A DNA stretch of 64,000 nucleotides, taken from NCBI GenBank assembly GCA_030581615.1, contig JAKTTT010000033.1:179786-243785 (forward strand). The letters run 5' to 3'. Position numbers and translations under genes: made by a program. Under the pieces are notes generated by a model. That model was not told the DNA's origin. It saw only the letters and a program-made list of their open reading frames with translations, and searched no databases. Of the stretch, positions 8,558-19,053 are shown in pieces. How positions within the stretch are numbered: the stretch's first letter is position 1; every line of letters starts with the position of its first letter. This DNA comes from Alloascoidea africana. Its lineage: Eukaryota; Ascomycota; Alloascoideomycetes; Alloascoideales; Alloascoideaceae.

Positions 8558-10973
8558 TCACACTAACACACCGGTACCCTTACCCCGACGACTATTTGGT
8601 CCTCCCGTTTCAAATCTCTTCTCAAGCTCTTCCAAATCGGGATACTGCTTTGCAAAGAAATCCCCACTATCATCGTCATCTTCTTCAATGCCATCATCTG
8701 TGGTCACTCCACTTGCCTTCTTAGCCTTCAAATAGCTGGGTTTCTGAGGTCGTGGTGGTGGTGGAGGCTTTTTACTTCTAGCAATCTGTTTTGCTTTCAG
8801 CTTGCTTTTCTCCTCTTCTGATACCGTCGGTATTATTATATCCTCGTGATCTGGATTCGGAATCGAAGAGGTTCGTCTCATCTTAGGCATAGATTGTAAC
8901 ATACGTTCCCTTTCAAGATCCTCCTCTTCCCCGGTTTTCGCGTCTATTTCAATGTCTCTGTTTGATTTATTTGCCTTCAGTGGGAGATTCAAAGTCTTGG
9001 ACGGGAGACCTGTACGACCACCACCGTTTTCAGAAGAAATGGTTGCTTCCGATGTTTTGTTCGGCTTGATTAGACCAAGACTGATTTCCCGCCGCTGTGA
9101 AACAGGACTACCAAGTCCACTTGATCCAACAGGATCCGGTTTCAAAGGTATTGGCTTCGATGTAGTGGTGGTCGTTGTTCTTATCACTGATGAGCGTGAA
9201 GAAACTAAACCAGGAACCTTTGTCGTTGGAGACGCTAAAGAAACGACTGGCTTGGTGCCTGGAAGCGCTCCTCGGCCGCTGTCCTCTTCTGGCGTTTCGG
9301 TGTCTTTCCCATTCGTGGTTTCTTCTGTATATTTCCCATAGCCCGTTGCTGTTCTTAAAGGTGGCGGAGAGTCTGATCTATCAAAGAGCATTTGGATACG
9401 ACTCTGAATCGCATTCGCCCGTTTGCTAGGATGGTGATTATAAGAACTACCCAGGCTCTCGGTTTTGCCTGACTGTTTCTCCTTTTCTTGTTCTTCTCTT
9501 TCTTCCACTTCTTCATCATCACTATCCTGTTGATCATTACGAACCAAAGTCTGCAAAAAGTCTACGCTTGATTCCACATTGTTCTTCTTCTCTGCTCCCG
9601 GTGATAGCTCGATGGTGCTTGAATCCATCGACACCTCCGCCATCATCTTTTGTAATCTCTTGAATTCTACATCTCTATCGCGAGTGCGTTTTACATCTTC
9701 TTCCTTCTTGTGCGTCTGTGGGGACCGATCAAGCGCGGTTGCTTGTCGGCCTGGAGAAGCATTGTTTGCAGTAGTACCTGTTGGAGCCGCTGTGGGAGGA
9801 GCAGTCTTGTACTGGAGAATGGCACTTTTCGGTCTCTCTTTCCCAACTCTGCCTGTGGCATTAACCGGTTCACTCGACGTAGTCTTTTGTTGCTTTTGTT
9901 GTTGCTCCTGTTTTTGCTTTTGCAAATAGGCTTGAGAATACTTGTTGATGATGGGCACAGGCACGTTTCTCATTGAGCAAATCTCCTCCACAACCTGGTA
10001 AATGTTTGGCCGCACCCTTGGATCTTCCCGTAGTAGAATAGTAATCAGTCTCTTCATTCGATTCGAAATGTCGGAACGGGTATCTGGAAAGGTAAAAGTT
10101 GCATGCAAAATTCCTAGCTCACCCAGCTGTTCAAAAGGTGTCGTGTAGAAACAGAGCTTATAGATAAAGCAACCAATGGCCCAAATATCTGATTTTTCGT
10201 CAATCGGGAACCCCCTGTAAAGGTCCACCATCTCTGGTGCTCTATACTGGGGGGTTGTGTGTCTCATAATATCGTCCTGAAGCAGACCAAACTCCTGGGC
10301 GTCCCTTGGAGGTCTCAGCACAGGAGCAGCGGATCCAAAATCGCACAGTTTATAAACGCCATTACGGTCAATGAGCACATTTTCAATTTTGAGATCCCGG
10401 TGAAGCAGAGGAGGCTCGAGATAGTGCATTTCGGATACAGCCACTGAGATGTTGTATGCAATTTCGAGAATCTCGGGCTCGGTAAGCTTGTTTGTGAGCC
10501 TTGTGTTCATAAAGTCGATCAGGCCGTGCTTTTCACAATACTCCATCAATAAAAACACCTCGTATCCTATGCCTGAAGCCGTTCGAGAAGCATGCGAATC
10601 GATATAGCTCACAATGAACTTGCACCCGCTGAGTCGTCTCATAGAATCAACCTCCGCTCGTAGCAGGTTCAGACTTGGCTTGTCTGGCACAGCCACCCTT
10701 TTCAAACATGCCAACGAAGCACCATTGTGAGGAGGACTCACCTCAACAAGATAAACGAGTGAAAATCCACCTTCAAATTCGAAATTTTGATTCGTCTGTC
10801 AGTGGCTGTGTGTGCTTTCTTCTCGGGTTTAAATTTGGGGATTCGAGAAAACAAACCGAATCTGTCTACATACCTTGAGAAATGTACTTTTTGATGACAA
10901 CTTGGTGCGATCCCACCGTTAGCGGAGTGCCTGGAGGATAGGCATTTGGAGGTATCTTCCCGCTGTTGCTCAT
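8558..10973 (-). CDS. ARK1: Ark/Prk (AAK1/NAK) family actin-regulating kinase
   Basis: Two exons: 10874-10973 and 8558-10770, 770 residues. The 103-nt intron interrupts the glycine-rich loop: exon 1 ends KYISQ plus one base, exon 2 restores [14 protein letters not shown] 10973 is preferred over 11057, which adds an odd hydrophobic leader. The kinase domain covers ~10-290, with CLKRV (ATP Lys), [10 protein letters not shown] catalytic loop and DFGSA. The long C-terminal tail is disordered. Near its end is [15 protein letters not shown], matching the class of ligand bound by the Abp1 SH3 domain in Ark1/Prk1. These kinases phosphorylate endocytic coat proteins (Pan1, Sla1, epsins) and trigger patch disassembly. 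Paralogue assignment within Ark1/Prk1/Akl1 is uncertain. Confidence 0.9.
10771..10873 (-). other. Intron in the kinase glycine-rich loop
   Basis: Donor GTATGT, acceptor TTGAAG; the best branch candidate is CACTGAC, about 30 nt before the AG. Splicing converts a frame ending at KYISQGM into a complete kinase N-lobe. Confidence 0.85.
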
Positions 10974-11128
10974 GGTTCTCGTGGGCCCAGGACAAAGAAA
11001 GGAGGAGAAGAAGGGTTCCAATGAAAGAGCAAAGGGGAGCGTGGTGGTTACATGCATTTAGTCCTACGTATAGGCAGACTCATCGCGTATAAATACATCT
11101 TCTATACAAATCTATAAACATTAATTTT

Positions 11129-12350
11129 TCAGTAGGGCCTATACCGTGATCTTTTGGGTTTTGATTTTGATTTTGATTTTGATTTCGATTTTGATTTCGA
11201 CTTGTGTTTATGTGTATGCTTTGGGCTTTGTTCCGGTATCGTTTCACTCTCATCGTCTCCCCAGAACTGTTCTCGAGCGTTTAATCCAGGGTGCCTCCAT
11301 AGTCTCACAATACCGTCTTCTCCGCCAGTATATATAAGATCATTCTTGCAGTAGACTGCTCGGATGACCTCTTCTCCATGGCCCCCTTCTAGCATGATGG
11401 ACCTCGCTACGTCGATCTTCAGGTCACTGCCAAACGGTAGCAGCTTGATCTCAGACCGTGAATTGGCCCCAACGACGATATAGCCCGGTATCAAATCAAC
11501 AACGTATTCACAGCCAAGCGTCGGCCGAACATCTCCAAATTCAACCGGCTTCTTTTCTTCCCCTTCCTCTTCCCCGACCTTTGATGTGTCTTTGTCTTCC
11601 TCGATCTCGTCAAAACGGTTCAACTCGTGCACACTTAACGTTTCCATATGTGATAGTGCGTAAACCTGTCGCCGAGACAAGAACCCACACGAATGGATCG
11701 AGGCAAAGTTGATCGTCTGCAGGACTGCCTCGTCTGGATCCGCGATCGCCGTGTTATAAACGTGGACATAGCCATCTGTAGAGCCCGAGAGCAGTCCTTG
11801 AGAGTCTTCGGGGTGGAACTTGACCGCGGTGACGTCGTCATTGTGTGAGTCCATAAAAGAGGATAGCGTTTTGGTAGAAGCCCGAAAATCCCAAATGTGA
11901 ACAGCAGCGTCTACTCCGAGTAACTCTGTTCCTGCTGCAATTCGTCCCGTCTCCAGATGACTGTCGATACATGTTATGGGAGCCTTGTTTTCTTTGACAT
12001 TTTTTACTCACTGTTAGTAAAGGGTTACGCTTAGAAACAATTCAAACAAACTCACCAGCGCTCGCACTCCAAACAGAGCCAGCAGTTCTCAAGTCCCAAA
12101 TCTTCACGCCGTCTGTTCCACAGGAAGCAATCAAATTCTGTTTATCAATACTCTTCAGCCCAGTTATGGGTCCCCCATCGTGAGCATTCTTGGTGACCAA
12201 CTCCTGATCACTACGTTTCGCTTCTCCTCCAACTATTCGTAGAGATGAATCACTCAATGAGGCCACTACCCTCCTGTTGCACACTGGAGCCAGGTCAAAT
12301 ATATATTCGGACCCAAATGACCATTTTTCTGTATATTTAACAGTTGACAT
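11129..12350 (-). CDS. WD40 repeat protein, WDR89-like
   Basis: Two exons: 12056-12350 and 11129-11991, 385 residues. The 64-nt intron (donor GTGAGT, branch TACTAAC, acceptor TCAAAG) joins SASA to ENKAPITCIDS. WD-type repeats are visible at GPITGLKS..ASCGTDGVKIWDL, AAVHIWDFRA, DDVTAVKFHP..LLSGSTDGYVHVYN and VIRAVYCKNDLIYTGGEDGIVRLWR. The order and the insert between blades resemble the WDR89 family, whose function is poorly known. The C-terminus is a Lys-Ser dipeptide repeat encoded by a TTTTGA-type hexanucleotide repeat (11154-11205, plus strand). Stop is 155 bases before the kinase ATG, same strand. Confidence 0.8.
11154..11205. repeat. Hexanucleotide repeat encoding (KS)n
   Basis: About eight copies of GATTTT/GATTTC on the plus strand, in frame in the minus-strand WD40 gene, where it encodes alternating Lys and Ser. 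A candidate for length variation. Confidence 0.8.
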
Positions 12351-12728
12351 TTTTCTCTCTGGCGCTTGTGGTTTAAGTCTTTGAGTTTCAAAGAAATTTT
12401 TAATTTCAATTCAATAACTTAGCTCAACACTATTGGCTTGACTTTTAAATCACAAAAGTTCCTTCCCCTTTTTCTCCAATGCCGCAGGCATAAATCCTTC
12501 ACTTCTCTTCCATCTTCTCATTGTCAAGCTCTTCAATCTTCACTTCTTAGAAATTGGTTACCCGGCGTTAAGGTTTATGTAGGGTAACCCTGGAATTGGA
12601 GTCTCGAAAATGAAGAAATGGCATAACTGTCATGTGGTAGTTGGCATTGACGGATTTAAGGTTGATCCGACATCAAGATAGAAGACGTGTAAAGTTTCTT
12701 TACAATCTTATACTGTTATAATCCTACA
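12351..12728. other. Intergenic region with Reb1-like site
   Basis: Upstream of the WDR89-like gene. It contains TTACCCGG at 12558-12565 and a second dyad GGGTAACCC at 12582-12590. A possible frame (KKWHNCHVVVGIDGFKV, from ~12611) may belong to the transposase relic that follows. Confidence 0.4.
12558..12565. promoter_or_regulatory. Reb1-like site TTACCCGG
   Basis: Matches the yeast Reb1 core TTACCCG, about 210 bases 5' of the WDR89-like ATG (minus strand). The same octamer recurs upstream of BDP1 and FAP1 in this window. Confidence 0.45.
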
Positions 12729-13179
12729 GCAGAGCCAAGACATGACCAGCATCTGTGCTTTCTTAGTGGGATTGAAGACAAGATGCGACAAAACGTCAAT
12801 TTAGAGAGCTCATCATTTATGGTGATTCTGGTTATCAACAGACTAATGTACTTGCTTCTCCTTCCAGACCAAGACCGGAAGCCCATGGTTCACTAATGTG
12901 AATAATTCCATGAAAGCTGTTAGAGCTTCTGAGGAACATTCATATGAGTATACTAATGCTAATTACAGCAAGTTGAGCTACTATTGGACAAGTGCAATTG
13001 ATAAAAGTTGTGTTGCGGAGTATCTTTTGATGTTTGTTTTTTACTGTCTAATCTGTAGAATTGTTGTATGCCAAACCAGTTATCAAAAGCTTTCAGCGTA
13101 TATAGATTCCTATAAGTTGGCGCAGATACGTCGAAAGGTTTTTATATCTGATTACGCTTTGTGCAATTCTAAAGATTAG
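12729..13179 (+). pseudogene. DDE transposase relic (DDE_Tnp_4/Harbinger-like)
   Basis: Three plus-strand frames give consecutive parts of a DDE-type nuclease. AEPRHDQHLCFLSGIEDKM (from 12729) corresponds to the RRHD block. LIIYGDSGYQQTNVLASP (from ~12814) contains the second catalytic Asp in the family motif GD.xY. SPWFTNVNNSMKAVRASEEH (from ~12880) carries the terminal catalytic Glu. The remainder, to the stop at 13177, ends with a hydrophobic Cys-containing segment typical of these proteins. At least two frameshifts and no start codon show that it is dead. Assignment is from motif order; no terminal repeats were recognised. Confidence 0.55.
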
Positions 13180-14210
13180 ACAGTAAAACTTTCAGAAGAT
13201 GCTCCGCACCTACATAAAAGAAGCTATCCTCAGCGCTTGTGGACTCGCCCTTGAGCACGTTACTATGGTTGAATATCGAAGCATTCATGTAGCGGAGCAA
13301 TTGATTAACATTTTTTATTACTTCGAGAAACTGTCGGTTTATCGATTAATTGGCTTCGCCAGTGTACTGTGACAATGCCCCAGCGGTATCTCCATTCTCG
13401 ACATCGCTGTTGGGTACGGATGGGAGGTGTTCACTGATCTCTAGTTCTCCCTTCTCGCTTGTAATCTGGTGACCGCGCTTGAGAGGCTGAGAGCGAGGTA
13501 TGATTAATTACCTCGTCTTATACCCCTTTGGTTTGACATTTTAGCTGGCACTTAGACTTGTTCCAGTAAATTCATCTTGTAGCTAGGAGCGTATGCATCC
13601 TACAAATCTTTATATGGTGTTACTGGTGATAAACTCTGAAACTGTCTTGTATCAAGAAGAGTGTATTTTGTCGTATATATATTTGAAATGAATGATAACG
13701 TCTTTTATTATAGAATTGTTGTTCTGTACAGAGTTTATAGTGATTAATATTTACACAGATGCATATGCGATTCTACATAGTCAACGTCAGCGCAGGCAGA
13801 GAGTGCATCAGTTTTCGAAGCTCCAAGTGGTGCAAAACGTCCTCTGGCATTGATTGACAATGTAGAAATCGTCTCAAAGAAGAAAGAACTAAAGAGACTA
13901 TACCCAGAATGGCCTCAATGGGTTTATTCTTAAGTTACTGAGCATAATTTACAAAGGCTTTTATAATAAGCAATGCTATGGAAAGAAAATCTCTATGGAG
14001 AGAGAGCTCTCATACTACTTAAGAATAGATTCCTCATCAAGAATCGCTATATTACACTAACTTGCCGTATAACAGAAAAAAGTCATTATAGTTACTTTAA
14101 AGTGGTCCATAGTAAAACTAGCAAAGAAAATACAAATACATCATGTGTGGGAATATTTGAAACAGAGCACCTGAACAATGTTTGCTTGATTAATTGGGAT
14201 AATTGACCAA
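13180..14210. other. Gap with degraded minus-strand coding debris
   Basis: No intact gene. On the minus strand, a 50-codon open segment ends at ~13347 (reads IPRSQPLKRGHQITSEKGEL and onward), with GC-rich codons unlike its surroundings. A second segment near 13780-13930 reads TISTLSINARGRFAPLGAS. Both lack starts and are interrupted, so they are probably relics. A 7-bp-arm dyad (CGAGGTA/TACCTCG) lies at 13494-13515. Confidence 0.35.
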
Positions 14211-16990
14211 CTAGCCAACTTCAAGCTCTGAAGCGATCCTCAGTCGCTCCCGCTTAATCTCATCAATACCTCCCACCACCGTTTCGTTCCTCCTCAGCTC
14301 TTTCAGTTTTTGCGACCGACTCATCCTGACATTTCCGCCTGATAGACGCTCCCGCTCTCGTCTAGCCTGGATCTCCTTGTCCTCCTTCTTGGCTTTCTCA
14401 ATCGATTCCTTCTCCTTCTCCATGTCCTCTGCGTGTCTCTGTCTCACATCTTCCAACTCTTTCTCAATTTCATCTATCGTTTTCAAAGGCTTGCCCATTG
14501 CCGTCGAGATATCGTCTAGCGTAGCCCCCATTTTCCTCGACAGCGCGAGCTCCACGATATGTGGGTGCTTCCGCTCTTCTAACCGGAATTTGTTCTTGAT
14601 GAGTGCCCGCGTTCGGTATGGGAACAGTTTTGAAATTATGCCAAAGTCCGTGCCCCACATGGAAAGAGCTTTGAAAAAACGAATGTTTTCATCTGGTTCC
14701 CATTTGTCTACTTTACCCTTTTTCCTCGCATATGTTCCAGAATTAATAGGCCGTTCAAACGGGTTCTGAACTTCTCGCTCCCTATTATCATTCCCGAGAA
14801 TTGTGTTTGCATGTCTGTCTACTACAAGCGAATCTTGCTGAACTATGAGATTGCCATGCTCGTCCACTTGGAGCTGAAGAGTCGCAGACGGGCCAGCACC
14901 GTCGTCTCCTTGTAAAACAGCGGCTTCTAGCTTGGCCTCTTCTTCCTTCAACTCTTTCTTCCGTTCCTCGTCGTCATTCTCCACAACGGACTCGCCGTAG
15001 TTCACGTAAACAGTGTCCGAGAGCTGCTTCATTTCAGCATCCAATTTGTCGTTTTCCTCCTTTGTAAGCTCGACGCCTGTCATCCGGTCTCTAAACTTGC
15101 GCAAAACCTCAACTTTTTGTCGCTTCTTGGCCGCCATATTCTGTCTAATTTTCTTCTTTGCCTCTCTGACAAGCGTAATCTTGTCGGACGTTTGACCAAA
15201 GGGAACCGACTGTGCACAAAGCTCCGCGATAGTCATGGAATTCTCATTGATCACGATCTCTTCCAGCGCCTCTGGATCTTGCTGAAGCATAGAAATTGGG
15301 ACTTGCTTCATGTTATCCACGATAATAACCTCAGTTGAAACATACTTTGGTTTCTTGGTAGGATTCCCGTCTTCCTTTGCGTTTCCTTCATCATTCTCTT
15401 CCGCTTTCTCAACAGGTGCAGGCCTCTTTACCATTTTTAGTCGTTTGGTTTTGCGATCTATCTTGGGCACAAGGATTGTCGGTCCATCAATCACAATAGA
15501 ATCCTCCTCTTCTTCACTACTGTCAGGAGTCTTTACCTTTCGAATCCTTTTTTTAGGTTTATCCTCGGCTGCTGTCTTTGTCTTTGTCTTTGTCTTTTTG
15601 ATCCTTTTCCGAGATATACTGGCTTCATCCTCGTCGCCATCTTCTGAAGCTTTCACTTTTCGCGTTTTCCTTTTGGGCTTGTCCTTAGCTGCTTGCTTTC
15701 CTTTTGCCTTGGTTTTTGTAGCCTTGGTTTTTGTAGCCTTGGTTGCCTTTGTTACTTTTCTTCTCGAAACCTTGACCTTCTCCGTTGGCTCCTCCTCCTC
15801 TGTTTCCGGTTCATCGGGCATTTCAAATTGGGGTTCAGCGTCTGAATCGCTCAAACTAATATCCAAATCAGATACATCCCATTTCTTCCTCTCAGGAGAT
15901 TCTTTTCGTTTTTCCTTTAGCCTCCGAGACTTTCGCTTGGTTTTGTGTGCATTTGCTTTCTTGGGCGGGACTTTCCTCCTTGATCTTCTCTCAGTCTGGT
16001 TCTCTTTTCCTTCGTCTTCTATTTTCTTCATGTGTGACCTTAGTTGCCGTACGTTGATAGGCATGAATCCAAATCGTCTGGATCGCGTGATTTCCGGTTT
16101 CGTAGTATCTCCATTGTCTTCATCTTCATCATCGCTTTCCAGTTCTTTTTCGATGTTTGCTATAACTTGATCACTGTCATCCTCAATTGTCTGTTCCTCT
16201 CTTTCATTGTCATTTTCCTGTTTGTCATCTTCTTTCTCTATCTCCTCCGTAATTTCTTCAATCTCCTTCTGAACTTTGCTTTCATCTTTCCCCTTGTCTT
16301 TGTCATCTTCTTCTTCACCTTCAGTAAGACGGAAAGAAAATACTGGCTGTTCCTCCTCATCTTCATCTTCATAATCATCGTCTTCTTGGTTGTCAAGTTC
16401 GTATTTTTTCGTATTGTTTGTTTCTAACTTGGTTTTTACGCGTGTTAATTTCTCGTTTTGTTGTATAGGAATGGGTACTGGTTCGTCATTGCCCGTTTCT
16501 TCCTCTGGCTTTAGTTCTTTCTCTTGCTCCTTCTCCCTCTCTTTCTCTGGTTGTTGCTTTGTCTCTACCTGTTGCTCTTTCTCTAGCTCATGTTGTGTAT
16601 CTAGATCAAACTCTTGTTCTTGCTCTTTTTCTTTATCGTTTTGGGTCGAACCTTCACTTAGCTGTATATTCTCGTCAGGTTTCTCCAAGTGAACTTTGTC
16701 GTGTAGACTACTGGGCTCGTTTGTATTTGTCGGTTGCGTAACAGAATCCGTATTGTCAACAACAGCAATAGGGGATTTAGCCTCATCTTGAGAAACTTTA
16801 GTCGGTCTAGGCGTAGACTTGCGCCTTTGTGTTAATTTGGGCGCGAATCGTGCTCCGGATTTTCCTATATGATGATAAAATCAAGCTGTGTTAGACTTTA
16901 AAAGCACTTGTAATCTTCAAACTCAACAGAACCTCTTTTCAAATGCAAAGACAACAAAAAATTGGAATACATACGGACAACTGAACTCAT
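14211..16990 (-). CDS. BDP1: TFIIIB subunit B'' (Bdp1), RNA polymerase III initiation factor
   Basis: Two exons: a 16-nt first exon (16975-16990, ATG AGT TCA GTT GTC C) and 14211-16864, 889 residues. Splicing yields MSSVVRKSGARFAPKLTQRR, nearly the conserved yeast N-terminus. The long open frame alone would start at a TTG (16688) and lose ~58 residues. A long acidic/basic low-complexity region spans ~80-450 with TKATKTKA and KTKTKTK repeats. The extended SANT domain lies at ~725-775 (KWEPDENIRFFKALSMWGTDF, then RALIKNKFR). It is preceded by TIAELCAQSVPFGQ, a conserved Bdp1 block. Bdp1 completes TFIIIB with Brf1 and TBP at tRNA and 5S genes. Confidence 0.95.
16865..16974 (-). other. Intron after a 16-nt first exon of BDP1
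   Basis: Donor GTATGT, branch GTCTAAC, acceptor ATATAG; 110 nt. It splits the Arg codon of MSSVVR|KSGARF. Confidence 0.88.
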
Positions 16991-17459
16991 CCCTTCTCTA
17001 GTTCGTTGTAATATTAGCAGTAATAGCACAAAATAAAGTACAAATTGAGTGCGAGAACCGAGAGGGAAGCGATTTGTGTTGATATCAGGTTCACGTGACA
17101 GATATGTTACCCGGGGTATGCAAGGATGAGACGATGACGAACAAGATGAAGCAGGTACGGATTGAAGTATTCTGGTTAAGATCCAAAATTGCTAGAAAAG
17201 ATTGAAATCAACTTTTCTGTTGTTTGTTTAATGTGCGGTGCTTTAACCACCACCTCTTTTCTGAACCTCTACTGTTGTTTAAAGTCAGTCTAAAGGACCC
17301 AGAAAAGCACATTAATCATGGACACAATGTAAATAAAAAGGAAAGCCATTCTATAAATTATATTCTCTATGATTGAACTAAGTATAAACTCTATTAAAAT
17401 TCCAAAAGTTGAAAAATCAAAATCAAAAACACAAAAGGCACCTTTCTTTTTTTTGAAGT
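16991..17459. other. BDP1 upstream region
   Basis: Promoter side of BDP1 with TTACCCGG at 17107-17114. The remainder is AT-rich; no gene seen. Confidence 0.5.
17107..17114. promoter_or_regulatory. Reb1-like site TTACCCGG
   Basis: 117 bases 5' of the BDP1 ATG. Same octamer as at 12558 and (reverse complement) 27308. Confidence 0.45.
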
Positions 17460-17852
17460 TTAGTAATAAAACTGATCAGGCAAAAATCTATCTTGAACAT
17501 TTTTAAATTGAGGACTTGAGGCCAAACCCATCGTTAACAAGAGCCAAGCTATCGATGAGATAGCAAAGTTTTCAAAGCATTCTTTTCTTTCCCCCTGTTC
17601 TTGTCCATGTTGGTAATTTTGTTCCAGGTTATTATTACTACCAAAGCGGAAGAAAAAAGACTTGGAAAGACCATTGGGAGAAACTGCAGTAATAGTTGTA
17701 GGGACTTGTGATCTTTGTAAGAAATGCATTTTTCGAGTGCAAGGTCCTACAATTGCAAGAGATGATGATCTTGTTTGAAGAGCAAGAACACGGATTATTG
17801 TGAAAATTGGAGCTGGTTGGAGCTGAGATCTTATTATCATGGGTAGTGACAT
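17460..17852 (-). CDS. Hypothetical small protein, possible mitochondrial membrane protein
   Basis: 130 residues from ATG 17852. The first ~40 residues are rich in Arg, Ser and hydrophobics with no acidic residue, like a mitochondrial presequence. One hydrophobic helix (FAISSIAWLLLTMGLA) occurs at ~95-111, with a short tail ending PDQFYY. Not recognised. The size, presequence-like start and single helix would suit a small inner-membrane subunit, but this is inference and the frame could be spurious. Confidence 0.4.
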   Translation of the reverse strand: MSLPMIIRSQLQPAPIFTIIRVLALQTRSSSLAIVGPCTRKMHFLQRSQVPTTITAVSPNGLSKSFFFRFGSNNNLEQNYQHGQEQGERKECFENFAISSIAWLLLTMGLASSPQFKNVQDRFLPDQFYY

Positions 17853-19053
17853 TTTTGACAAGGCCTTTGAACTTGTTTTTGTATTCAGTTCGGGTTTTTG
17901 ATATTTTTGATACTTGAATCAGAAGATCCTGGGTACAATGTATATGATCGTAAGAATTAATCTTAGTGAAAATATGAATTGATGATGGTTAATGGAAAAA
18001 ATATGGGATTGGAGCAGGTATAAATAATGATTTTGATTCATCTCATGTGCTACACCTACAACATTTGAGACATTTTTCCATAACACTATTCCAATCAAGT
18101 CAGACATAAAAGGAAAAAAAGAAAGAAAGGGAAAAGGATGATATGAGTGGACTCAACGTTGCAATTGATTAATCACCAGATGATGATAGCCAAATAGAAA
18201 GAACAGACCGGAAAATGTAAGAATAAAAAAAAACGGTTCATCTTGCAATCTTTGGCAAGAAGCTAATTTAAAAATTACTATTGTTTGGTATTATTTTTAT
18301 GGTTAAAATGACTCAGACAGCCCTGTGAGTTTACTAGTTTAAGTGATGTAAAATTGTCAAGAGATGTCTACAACACATGGCTTGTCAATCTTTCCATTTC
18401 CAGATGTCAGATCTGGTGATGCCAACCTTCTTTTTTTTTGTACACACAACAACAGCCATTGGTTTCGGAGATGTGCCAAGGTAATAACGGCTACGCACTA
18501 GTTTATCATGGGTCTAACGTGACAACCATCTTCTCATCCTGGACACCAGCACCAGTACCAGTACCAGCACAATACCAACAAAAAACAGAGGATTGAAAAG
18601 TATGCATATTTTTGACCAAGTATACATATCCAGATCAGCCGAGCCCTGGTCTGGTCTAGTCTAGTCTAATGCAGACGGGTAGTAAAGATAGAATCGCCAT
18701 GCCATTTGTGGTCTGCTGATCTACGATCTTTTTTTGACCCCTAAATCCAATAACGTTGGTTTATGGATACCTCAGTATGAACAATCATAAAGAACATTCA
18801 AGAACGTTTTAACGGTCATCAATCCCTATCCAAAGGCGAGATCTTGTCACACTTGTGACTCAATATCATCATCATATGTCTGATCTTCACCAGCATCATG
18901 CCCTGTTGTTCATTCACGTTCTGCAATGATGCCAATTTGGAGATCCAATTCGTCAGTTCAACCCTTGATCCAGATAAGCACAGAAGAAAGGCCCGATTGG
19001 CCAATGTTGTGTGTGTAGTTCGGTTTAACTCAGATGTTTCATCCAAAATTCAT
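17853..19053. other. Long intergenic region
   Basis: No convincing gene. Contains a perfect Gcn4/AP-1 heptamer TGACTCA at 18309-18315, a CACCAGTACCAG-type short repeat near 18548-18570 and GGTCTAGTCTAGTC near 18650. An open frame on the minus strand at 18819-19046 has no ATG at its start. Confidence 0.45.

Noticed and set aside
15310-16170. 286-codon plus-strand open frame rich in Ser/Phe
   Set aside because: Mirror of the Lys/Glu-rich low-complexity region of BDP1.
18819-19046. 75-codon minus-strand frame just after the BMT2 stop
   Set aside because: Starts at TTG with a stop immediately upstream and no splice acceptor; not recognised.
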